Notes under the pieces: model-generated
Seen by the model: only the letters and a program-made list of their open reading frames with translations
What the model was told of the DNA's origin: nothing
Database searches by the model: none
Shown: piece after piece, positions 31,299-38,632 of the stretch
How positions within the stretch are numbered: the stretch's first letter is position 1
Layout of the letters: the number at the start of each line of letters is the position of its first letter
Source of the DNA: a virus
Direction: 5' to 3' (one strand)
IMG/VR virus record: IMGVR_UViG_3300031972_002039
Coordinates: 1-53,425 of that record
Length of the DNA: 53,425 bases
Translations under genes and position numbers: made by a program

Positions 31299-31331
31299 TT
31301 TGGTAATTGTCAGAAAAAAAGTGTAACTTTG
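31299..31331 (+). promoter_or_regulatory. Bacteroidota-type promoter in a long leader
   Basis: TTTG (31299-31302), 21-nt spacer, TAACTTTG (31324-31331). The next gene begins at 31557, so the transcript would have a leader of about 220 nt with no ORF of note, only the two late-box repeats. Confidence 0.7.
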
Positions 31332-31433
31332 TCCAAGTTCTTACTTAACATTCTGATAACCAATTAATTATAAACAATACAATATTTTTTAATTATAATT
31401 AGGACGATGAGATTGCAGCGAATCAATAGAGTC

Positions 31434-31494
31434 CGTTTATAAATAAAATAGTCTCCTCCCCGCAAGAAATCGTTTATAAATAGGTTAGTCTCCT
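31434..31494 (+). promoter_or_regulatory. Two direct repeats carrying TATAAATA late-promoter boxes
   Basis: CGTTTATAAATA-n3-TAGTCTCCT occurs at 31434-31457 and again at 31471-31494, 37 nt apart. The core TATAAATA is identical to the T4 late promoter box read by gp55-type sigma factors, and a gp55-like gene lies at 34244. They precede the 31557 membrane-protein gene. The whole 31205-31556 gap otherwise holds only the terminator and promoter listed here. Confidence 0.6.
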
Positions 31495-31556
31495 TCTTAC
31501 TAAAATATTTTTAACAATAATTATATTAGTAGTAAATATACCGTGGTAGCTAGAAC

Positions 31557-32726
31557 ATGGTCAAAGTTACAATAATAGGGAATTATATGAAGAAATTTTT
31601 ACCAATATTAATATTGATAGCAGCACTAGCTGTTTCTGGTAGTGCCGCATTTTATTCAGTATACGGTTTGGGTAAATTGTTCGCTGGCGCATCGCTACAA
31701 GTCATGATCATGGCAGCATCTCTAGAATTCGCAAAATTAGTAATAGCTACAGCATTGCATAGATATTGGGTCAGTATGAATAAGCTCATGCGTGCGTATC
31801 TAGTTGTAGCAATCGTCGCGCTAATTGGAATCACAAGTGCGGGTATATATGGATTCTTATCTAGTGCTTATCAAGTCACAGCCGCCAGAGACTCCATAAC
31901 TACTAAAGAGATTGGTATATTAGAACTTAAGAAGGAAAGATTCGATGAACAGCGTCTAGAATCCCGTCAGGAGAAACAACAAATAGTTAACAATATAACA
32001 AATCTTAGAGAATCGCTATCCAATCCAAATCAGGTACAGTACGTTGATTCGAAGACTGGGCAGCTTATAACTACTACATCGTCGTCTGCTAGAAAATCGT
32101 TAGAGGTTCAATTGAATAAAGCAGTTGATCGTCGGGATAAGTTGTCACAGAAGATTGAGGCAGTAACTGACAGCTTAGCTACGATGGATATTAAAATTGT
32201 TGAAGCTGAGGCTAGTTCGGAGGCAACTTCAGAACTCGGGCCACTGAAGTATGTGGCTGGGTTGACTGGAAAGTCTATGGACGTTGTGGTTAATTGGTTT
32301 TTATTCTTACTCATATTCGTATTCGATCCCTTAGCAGTAACACTCATCGTATTGGCTAATTTTGCATTTGAGAAAGTTTTCGGTGCGCATGCGTGGGATG
32401 TTGTGAGCTCAGGTGGTGATGAAAAGAAATACGTTAACGTTACTGTAATTGATTCTGAGGATTCTAATAAGCAAGAGGTGGGTGATGACGTGGTGGTTGT
32501 AGATCAGGAAGAAGAGCCACCAATTATAGTTCGTGATGATAAAAAACCAGTTAGAACTATCCTAGACTCTAATCTAGGTGGCGATGTTAAAAAACATATT
32601 AAAGAAGCTATGCCGTGGATTAATTATGATAGTGGTAGCGAGCAAGTTCCACATCTATCAGATGCTGCGAAAAAGAATATGTCATGGCAGGAGATTGAGA
32701 AGTGGTACAAAAATAATTCTGTGTAA
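31557..32726 (+). CDS. Multi-pass membrane protein with central coiled coil, 389 aa
   Basis: Three or four N-terminal TM segments (about residues 14-35, 42-62, 76-100), a ~110-residue coiled-coil loop (ELKKERFDEQRLESRQEKQQ…), and a fourth TM region near 245-270 (VVNWFLFLLIFVFDPLAVTL). The acidic C-terminal tail (VVVVDQEEEPP) is cytoplasmic or periplasmic. A second ATG at 31587 after AGGG is an equally good start. Function unknown; membrane remodelling or exclusion are possible. Confidence 0.7.
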   Translation: MVKVTIIGNYMKKFLPILILIAALAVSGSAAFYSVYGLGKLFAGASLQVMIMAASLEFAKLVIATALHRYWVSMNKLMRAYLVVAIVALIGITSAGIYGFLSSAYQVTAARDSITTKEIGILELKKERFDEQRLESRQEKQQIVNNITNLRESLSNPNQVQYVDSKTGQLITTTSSSARKSLEVQLNKAVDRRDKLSQKIEAVTDSLATMDIKIVEAEASSEATSELGPLKYVAGLTGKSMDVVVNWFLFLLIFVFDPLAVTLIVLANFAFEKVFGAHAWDVVSSGGDEKKYVNVTVIDSEDSNKQEVGDDVVVVDQEEEPPIIVRDDKKPVRTILDSNLGGDVKKHIKEAMPWINYDSGSEQVPHLSDAAKKNMSWQEIEKWYKNNSV

Positions 32727-32758
32727 TTTGTTTATAACAAAATAATATTCTATCTTTA
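32727..32758 (+). promoter_or_regulatory. Likely promoter
   Basis: TTTG (32727-32730), 20-nt spacer, TATCTTTA (32751-32758; last base differs from TAnnTTTG), 7 nt before the ATG at 32766. Confidence 0.5.
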
Positions 32759-32765
32759 CGTCAGT

Positions 32766-33176
32766 ATGGAGAATATTTATGGTAATAATGATGCGTATGC
32801 AAAACAACCTACTGAAATTGTAGTTAATGAGCAACCTGAAAGCGTTGTGTATTTGGATTGTGATCGTGAGCTAACATTGATGGATATTATCAGACAGGTT
32901 AGAAAACTAATTAACATAATTCCACACGATCAGATAATCACCATATACATCGTACGTGCTAGTACGGTTCGAATGACTATGGAATGGAAATTCGTGTGGG
33001 AATATCTTTATAGTACAGGTAGAAAGTATAATGTTCTTTTTCGTGGATACTTTATGTTCGAAACACGTGGGGCTTATTTTTCAGAGACTATCAACGTGTT
33101 TGTAACACCTGAAATTGACAGTGAAATCAAGAGGCGAGATTATAAGGACGCAAATATTAAATATACAGTTATATGA
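32766..33176 (+). CDS. Hypothetical protein, 136 aa
   Basis: Soluble alpha/beta protein without clear motif (VVYLDCDRELTLMDIIRQV, then IITIYIVRAS). Ends in an ATGA overlap with the HD hydrolase gene, implying coupled translation. Unknown. Confidence 0.6.
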   Translation: MENIYGNNDAYAKQPTEIVVNEQPESVVYLDCDRELTLMDIIRQVRKLINIIPHDQIITIYIVRASTVRMTMEWKFVWEYLYSTGRKYNVLFRGYFMFETRGAYFSETINVFVTPEIDSEIKRRDYKDANIKYTVI

Positions 33177-33865
33177 GTTTAACTATGCCAATAACTTTAA
33201 CTGCAGATGAGATGCAGGAAAATTTCAGATCACTGATGGAGCGCATCGAGTTGATGTTTGATTCACGTGCTGATAAGTTACTACAAATGTATCAGGATAT
33301 GGAAGAGCAGGTGATACTAGCTCCAGCGAGTTCTAGGGAACATTTCCATAACGCATTCCCGGGCGGATACTTAGATCACATCCTACGAGTTCTGGAAAAT
33401 TCATTCAAAGTTTATGAACTATGGAAGGGCTGTGGTATGGAATTGGATTTCACACCAGAAGAATTAGCGTTTGTTGCTATTCATCATGATCTAGGTAAGA
33501 TAGGACTTCCAATTGAAAACGGTGGACGATATATCTGGAATAACTCGGAATGGCATCGTAAGAATCAGGGTAAGATTTATGATCCAAATCCTGAGATACC
33601 ATTCATGCCAGTGCAAGATATGTCGTTGTATTTATTACAAAAATACCAAATCCCCCTCACGATGAATGAGACGTTGGGGATAAAGTTGCACGATGGGTTG
33701 TATGAAGAAGCAAATAACGCGTATTACATAACTAGAAGTCAAGAGTCTGCACTACGAACATACCTACCGATGGTAGTACATCAGGCAGACCTTATAGCGT
33801 CTAAGTATGAATATGAGCGGTGGGCTAAGGCTTCTGGAAAGAGTATGAAAAAATATAAGGAATAA
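33173..33865 (+). CDS. HD-domain phosphohydrolase
   Basis: 230 residues with the full HD set: HNAFPGGYLDHI (His69), HHDLGK (His104/105, Asp106), KLHDG (His) and VVHQADLI (His/Asp) near 207-211. HD proteins of this kind hydrolyse nucleotides, dNTPs or cyclic nucleotides. In phages they may lower host nucleotide pools or second messengers; the substrate cannot be told from sequence. Confidence 0.8.
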   Translation: MSLTMPITLTADEMQENFRSLMERIELMFDSRADKLLQMYQDMEEQVILAPASSREHFHNAFPGGYLDHILRVLENSFKVYELWKGCGMELDFTPEELAFVAIHHDLGKIGLPIENGGRYIWNNSEWHRKNQGKIYDPNPEIPFMPVQDMSLYLLQKYQIPLTMNETLGIKLHDGLYEEANNAYYITRSQESALRTYLPMVVHQADLIASKYEYERWAKASGKSMKKYKE

Positions 33866-33867
33866 CT

Positions 33868-34188
33868 ATGTGGATATCGATAGTGTTGGGATTAATATTG
33901 GCTGTGGCTTTTTTCATTATATGGAATCTAGACAGGCAAGTTAGGGTATTAGAGGCTGAATTGTTGAAGAGTGCTGAGATGGAAGATTCCGTCGTCAGCG
34001 TGTATGAGTTTTTCCTAAAGGTTTTTACCGAGGCATTGAATCAAATGAATCGGGTGGATAAAAATGGTGCCTACTCATCGGATGATGAAGTGGGTTTTGC
34101 TTTTCGTGTTGTGATGGAATCGATCGAACAGGTTAAGCTACAAATAGAAAAGATGAAGGTAACTGATAGTGTGGATGATGAGGCATAA
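33868..34188 (+). CDS. Membrane-anchored coiled-coil protein, 106 aa
   Basis: One N-terminal TM helix (residues 3-21, SIVLGLILAVAFFIIWNL) followed by a charged helix and acidic ends. A single-pass anchor with a cytoplasmic or periplasmic helical tail, as in some spanins, but no lipobox partner is seen. Unknown. Confidence 0.6.
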   Translation: MWISIVLGLILAVAFFIIWNLDRQVRVLEAELLKSAEMEDSVVSVYEFFLKVFTEALNQMNRVDKNGAYSSDDEVGFAFRVVMESIEQVKLQIEKMKVTDSVDDEA

Positions 34189-34243
34189 TTACATTACCTA
34201 ACCCTTAACAGAAACGATGTAGTAAATATAAGGATAGATATAC

Positions 34244-34969
34244 ATGGCGAGAAGATCGAAAAGAACGTACTTCGGGAGGGACACCGAAGACGCAATCATT
34301 AAATATAATGAGTCAGACGATGAGCGAATGAAAAGTAGTCTCTACGAAGAGGAGATACACCCCGCTCTGAATAAGTTAGTTGAAAATGTAATTCATAAGT
34401 ACAAGTTTTATCATTACGATAGTACATATGAAGACCTTAAGCATGAAACTGTTGTATACATACACGAACGTCTAAATAAGTTTTCCCGAGGTAAGGGGAA
34501 GGCTTTTTCATATTTCACTATAGTTGCTAGGAATTTTTTAATAGTTAGGACAACCGAGAATTACGATTCCGTACGTCTTCGTGATCCATTATTAGTGTTG
34601 GATGATCGTAGAAACCTTACGAATGAGTTAATAGAGGATGAGCAACAATCACTATTAGCTGATTTCATGCGTGAGTGGGCTGATTGGGGAATTGAAAATG
34701 TTGAGCGGTTATTTGAAAATGAGAGGGAGCAGCGAATTAGTGAGGCTGTTTTTGTCATATTCAGGAATTGTGAGGATATCGATAACTACAATAAAAAAGC
34801 ACTTTATATATTGATCCGTGAACATGCAAAGGTAAAAACTCAGTATATTACTAAGGTTATAAACAAGCTCAAGGTTATATTTCGAAGTATGGTAGGTGAA
34901 TACCTTAAGAACGGCGTAATTGACTGGGAGCAATATTTATTAGAAAACGAGGCAAGTAAAAATGATTGA
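34244..34969 (+). CDS. gp55-like late-transcription sigma factor
   Basis: 241 residues with a sigma region 2-like segment: a helix with NKLVENVIHKYKF, then DLKHETVVYIHERLNKFSRGKGKAFSYFTIVARNFLI, the pattern of T4 gp55-type sigma proteins. Such factors direct host RNA polymerase to TATAAATA late promoters with the sliding clamp. The window contains TATAAATA boxes at 19260, 31438 and 31475. It stands at the head of the tail gene block, consistent with late control. Confidence 0.8.
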   Translation: MARRSKRTYFGRDTEDAIIKYNESDDERMKSSLYEEEIHPALNKLVENVIHKYKFYHYDSTYEDLKHETVVYIHERLNKFSRGKGKAFSYFTIVARNFLIVRTTENYDSVRLRDPLLVLDDRRNLTNELIEDEQQSLLADFMREWADWGIENVERLFENEREQRISEAVFVIFRNCEDIDNYNKKALYILIREHAKVKTQYITKVINKLKVIFRSMVGEYLKNGVIDWEQYLLENEASKND

Positions 34970-35357
34970 TTTTTCAGAATTTGGTTTATTCAAAACCTCA
35001 GATGGTCGTAAGATAACTTACGAAGACTTACTCAGTGATATATACGAGAATACTGAAGAGGATCGTCAATCCATTAAGATATTAGTAGACCAGATGACTA
35101 GTTTAATATCGTCACCATCGGACGCTGTAGCTTTGATGGAGCATATTACTAATTTACTAGATGCTAGGGTTAAGAATAGTGATATTTTAGTTAAAGTAGC
35201 AAGTATCGTATCTAGAATAATTCAGAGAGGTATGACATCGACTGACAGTACAGCCGACTGGGAAATTTCTGAGGAAGAGAAAAAGCAATTACTCAGCGAA
35301 GCTGAAAGTCTACTAGATAGAACTCAACCTAAACTAGATGAGGGGGTGAATTCGTAA
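34962..35357 (+). CDS. Hypothetical protein, 131 aa
   Basis: Acidic helical protein overlapping the sigma gene by 8 nt. Residues 60-90 (MEHITNLLDARVKNSDILVKVASIVSRIIQ) form a long amphipathic helix. In T4-like genomes this position is variable; a packaging or sigma-cofactor role is only a guess. Confidence 0.6.
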   Translation: MIDFSEFGLFKTSDGRKITYEDLLSDIYENTEEDRQSIKILVDQMTSLISSPSDAVALMEHITNLLDARVKNSDILVKVASIVSRIIQRGMTSTDSTADWEISEEEKKQLLSEAESLLDRTQPKLDEGVNS

Positions 35358-36425
35358 ATGATCATCGGAGAAGTTGTAGAGATAAAAACAGCGTTTAAAC
35401 CAGACCAGCAGGATAAATCGGGTAACAATCTCCCACTTGGAGCAGTTGAGGTTCGAATCGGTGCTGGATCGGCTGCAGTTGGTCAGATAGTTAATGTATA
35501 TGCTCGACCCGCTTCGTTTAACAGGAGGATTCCACTGATTGGTGAGCAAGTTCTGTTAATGTTGGCACCCACAAATGACGAAACTAGTGATGGGGTCAAG
35601 GGTAAGGGCTTCATATATTTTATGCCCATCAATGCTACTGACGACTTAGTAATTCATAAATTCCCCCAATTAGCTACTAGAGATCAAGCCAAGCGTGCAC
35701 CCAAAGTTGGGAAACGAAAGCACGATCGTGGTGAGTTAGGGTACACTTTTCCAAAAAAGCCTAAACGTACCGATAATGTTCAACCATTTGAGGGTGATGA
35801 TATTTGGGAGGGTCGATTTGGACAATCTATTAGATTAGGATCGACAGTCGTTGGTGATATGTCTAACTATGCCGAGAAGCCAACTTGGAAGGGTGCGTCT
35901 AATACAGACCCGATTATGATCATGCGTGTCGCTAAACCTTCAGGAGTTAATCGGGAAAATGTTGGTGAGATTGGTAAGTTCAAGTCCAACGCCAAATACA
36001 CGATAGAAGACATTAAAAAAGACGATGCTAGTATTTACATGGCAACAACCCAGATGATAAAAAGCTTTAAGGCTGGATTCAATAAAAATTTAGACGTGAA
36101 GCTAGCTGCAAACTGGAAGGGTAAATCACAACTCATTTTGAATGCGGAGCGTATAATAATGAATGCTACTGACGATTCAGCATTCTTGATTGGTGCTAAG
36201 GAAGCGGTTGTAACTGGGAAGCGTGTATTGTTTCAGGATGATAAGTATAAGGTATATCTAGACGAATTGATGGACTTCCTGAAGGCATGGCTGAAGCAGG
36301 ATAGAGATTTAGCATCTGGTACTAAAATGTACTCCACGGCATGTGGCCCGACCGCCACATCTACTAATGTAGCCGACTATATAAAGCTGTCAACTGCCGA
36401 GTGGTTAAAGTTCAAAAAGCCTTAA
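35358..36425 (+). CDS. Baseplate hub / central spike protein, gp5-like
   Basis: 355 residues. N-terminal OB-fold typical of gp5/VgrG hubs (GEVVEIKTAF… VEVRIG… VNVYARPASFNRRIPLIGEQVLL), then DDIWEGRFGQSIRLGS and a segment with ILNAERIIMNATDDSAFLIGAK resembling the start of the spike beta-helix. There is no lysozyme domain as in T4 gp5. It forms the tip of the tail tube that pierces the outer membrane. Confidence 0.75.
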   Translation: MIIGEVVEIKTAFKPDQQDKSGNNLPLGAVEVRIGAGSAAVGQIVNVYARPASFNRRIPLIGEQVLLMLAPTNDETSDGVKGKGFIYFMPINATDDLVIHKFPQLATRDQAKRAPKVGKRKHDRGELGYTFPKKPKRTDNVQPFEGDDIWEGRFGQSIRLGSTVVGDMSNYAEKPTWKGASNTDPIMIMRVAKPSGVNRENVGEIGKFKSNAKYTIEDIKKDDASIYMATTQMIKSFKAGFNKNLDVKLAANWKGKSQLILNAERIIMNATDDSAFLIGAKEAVVTGKRVLFQDDKYKVYLDELMDFLKAWLKQDRDLASGTKMYSTACGPTATSTNVADYIKLSTAEWLKFKKP

Positions 36426-36465
36426 TTCTTTTATTCATGATATTTATTATAAAAAGTATCATGTT

Positions 36466-37155
36466 ATGGATAGTAAAAAATTATTAGAGGTAATCAATCG
36501 ACTAGTTAAGAGTCAAGTTAAACGGGAACTTAAGAAGCATTCTGAATCAATTAGGGCTGAAATTATCAGTGAGGTTGCAGGTATGTTGAGCTATAGTGAG
36601 CGTAAAATATTGATGGAATTGAGTGAAACCTCGACGCCTAACTTTAGACAACCAATCGACGAGTCATCTGTCGGTGGTGGTACGGATTTCCAGAGGGCTA
36701 TGAAAAATTTAAAGTCAATGCCAAATTACAGGGGTGTTGATAATGTAGAGGCTCCACCGAAGCGTATCACGAGTAATCCACTATTGAACGAAATATTAAA
36801 CGAGACTGAACCACTTACTGGGGAGTTTAACGCTAGTAGTATAATGGATCAATATAGTGGTCACGATGTAGCACAGTTTGACGAACCTTGGGCGAATCAG
36901 CCATCTCAACATCAACCAGTACCAGCACCAATTACCAGAGTGCCAGATACATTACCATCTGACATGACGGGTATAGATGGTAAACCTATCAATTTGGAGA
37001 ATCCAACAGTTCAGAAGGTTATGGATACGTTGATGAACACTAATTTTAAAGAGAAATTTGATCGTATTGCTGAAGCTGGGGATAATTTCAGGGGAGCTGG
37101 TGCCACAGCACCTAGATTTAACACCAAGTATTTCGAAGAAACGACGGTAAACTAA
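36466..37155 (+). CDS. Hypothetical virion protein, 229 aa
   Basis: Helical N terminus (SKKLLEVINRLVKSQVKRELKK), then a disordered Pro/Asn/Gln-rich middle (HQPVPAPITRVP). TATTTATTATA stands upstream. The N terminus resembles that of the 48322 protein (M-x-S-K-x-L-L-x-x-I-N). Probably structural by position between hub and wedge genes; not assigned. Confidence 0.6.
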   Translation: MDSKKLLEVINRLVKSQVKRELKKHSESIRAEIISEVAGMLSYSERKILMELSETSTPNFRQPIDESSVGGGTDFQRAMKNLKSMPNYRGVDNVEAPPKRITSNPLLNEILNETEPLTGEFNASSIMDQYSGHDVAQFDEPWANQPSQHQPVPAPITRVPDTLPSDMTGIDGKPINLENPTVQKVMDTLMNTNFKEKFDRIAEAGDNFRGAGATAPRFNTKYFEETTVN

Positions 37156-37812
37156 ATGAAACTTAAAGAGATATACGAGGATGTTACGTGGATCGATGAA
37201 TCTTTATTAGACGAAGACTATCCCACGAGATGGGATGCTGACGAGTTTAAGAGTCTTACTAGCTTTGCCGCTAGAAAACGGTACGCCGATAATAACTTAC
37301 AGAAGATTAAGGCAGGTTCTGGTAGAATTGTGTATAAAATTGATAACGAGAAGGTGTTGAAGCTATCCAAGAATAAGAAGGGCGTAGCACAGACCCAGAC
37401 CGAAATTGATTGGGGACAGGATTGGTTTTTGAAGAAGAGTGGGGTGTTGGCTGAAATATTTTCATTCGATGAAAATGCGTTGTGGGTAGAGATGGAGTTG
37501 GCTAGAAAATTGACTAAATCTAATTTTAAGCGTATTATTGGTATAGATTTTGACGTGTTCGGTAGTTGGTTAATTAGGGCTTATGAACTTAATAATGGTA
37601 GGAAATCATTTACTAGAAAACCTTCTGAACAGGAGGAAGAATTTTTGTGGGAGAACGAATTTACTAGAGAAGTTATGGAAGTGATGATAAACTATAGCAT
37701 GCCAGCAGGTGACTTGGATAGAGTTAGTTCTTATGGGATAGTTCGTAATGATGAAGTAGTTATCGTCGATTATGGATTGAGTGGTGACGTTTACAATACT
37801 TATTATACGTAG
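37156..37812 (+). CDS. Protein-kinase-like protein, 218 aa
   Basis: Shows a reduced kinase fold: glycine loop AGSGRIVYKID at ~53-63 with KVLKLSK holding a VAIK-like Lys, an acidic residue in the next helix (QTEIDW), a catalytic-loop-like GDLDRVSSYGI and a DFG-like VIVDYGLS near the end. The N terminus MKLKEIYEDV resembles those of the genes at 40821 and 41192, possibly a packaging signal. Stop is TAG. Kinase activity is unproven and the fold call is moderate. Confidence 0.6.
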   Translation: MKLKEIYEDVTWIDESLLDEDYPTRWDADEFKSLTSFAARKRYADNNLQKIKAGSGRIVYKIDNEKVLKLSKNKKGVAQTQTEIDWGQDWFLKKSGVLAEIFSFDENALWVEMELARKLTKSNFKRIIGIDFDVFGSWLIRAYELNNGRKSFTRKPSEQEEEFLWENEFTREVMEVMINYSMPAGDLDRVSSYGIVRNDEVVIVDYGLSGDVYNTYYT

Positions 37813-37822
37813 GGGGATATAA

Positions 37823-38308
37823 ATGCCAGTAGCAGTAAAATATTACCCCGAGGATATCGGGAAAGAGTTTGGTACATTAGGAATTAAATTCCCAATGAAC
37901 AATTTGGGTGGTAAATCCAATGGTGGGATGTTCAACATGTCGTACACGACTGAAGAGCAGGCAGTGTCGAATTACGTCAATCTTTTACTAACTAGAAAGG
38001 GTGAGCGTTACATGCAACCTAATTATGGTATAGGAATTCAGGATAGCTTATTCGAGCAGAGTACCGACGTGATACAACAAGATATTGAGTTGGAGATTAA
38101 GCATCAAGCTGGATATTGGTTGCCGTATATTATTAATCATCAAATCTTGGTCAATCTAGGAAGAGATGTGCAGATACCAACACTCGGTGGGGAGTCGGAT
38201 AATGGTATACACGTTGTAATTACATTTAGTGTTACGGAGAGTGGTGCTAATCGAACAATTACTATATTCCAGACGGATGGTATAACAAGATTTGAAATAG
38301 GAAATTAA
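37823..38308 (+). CDS. Baseplate wedge protein, gp25-like
   Basis: 161 residues with the gp25/GPW family core: AVSNYVNLLLTRKGERYMQPNYGIGI, QDSLFEQSTD and IQQDIELEI. gp25 is the wedge component that starts sheath assembly. GGGGGATATAA precedes the ATG. Confidence is high because the LLTRKGER-x-M-x-P-x-[YF]-G signature is complete. Confidence 0.88.
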   Translation: MPVAVKYYPEDIGKEFGTLGIKFPMNNLGGKSNGGMFNMSYTTEEQAVSNYVNLLLTRKGERYMQPNYGIGIQDSLFEQSTDVIQQDIELEIKHQAGYWLPYIINHQILVNLGRDVQIPTLGGESDNGIHVVITFSVTESGANRTITIFQTDGITRFEIGN

Positions 38309-38324
38309 ACAAAGGGAATATAAT

Positions 38325-38612
38325 ATGAGAAAGAAGGATTTGATCGCAAAAGCTAAAGATTTGGGATTATCAGTGACAGGACTTACTGTAACCGAAATTA
38401 AAAAATTATTAAGTAGTACTAGTGGTGAAGAAGCTGACACTGTGGATGAAAATCCAGTAAGTGTTGACGATGCGTCTAAGGAAGAATTGGATGGTGATGT
38501 GGATACTGGTGTCAAAAAACCGATAAACACTCCCAAATCGTCTAAAAAGCTATCACAAACGCAAATTAGGGATCGATCTCACCAGCAAGTACGTAGATTT
38601 TTGGGTAAGTAA
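38325..38612 (+). CDS. SAP/HeH-like small protein, 95 aa
   Basis: Residues 1-29 (KKDLIAKAKDLGLSVTGLTVTEIKKLL) look like a helix-extended-helix (SAP/HeH/LEM) motif, often DNA-binding or structural. A disordered acidic linker and a basic C terminus (RSHQQVRRFLGK) follow. It lies between the gp25 and gp6 genes, so likely a virion or assembly protein. Confidence 0.6.
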   Translation: MRKKDLIAKAKDLGLSVTGLTVTEIKKLLSSTSGEEADTVDENPVSVDDASKEELDGDVDTGVKKPINTPKSSKKLSQTQIRDRSHQQVRRFLGK

Positions 38613-38632
38613 TATAAAACGATGGATATACA

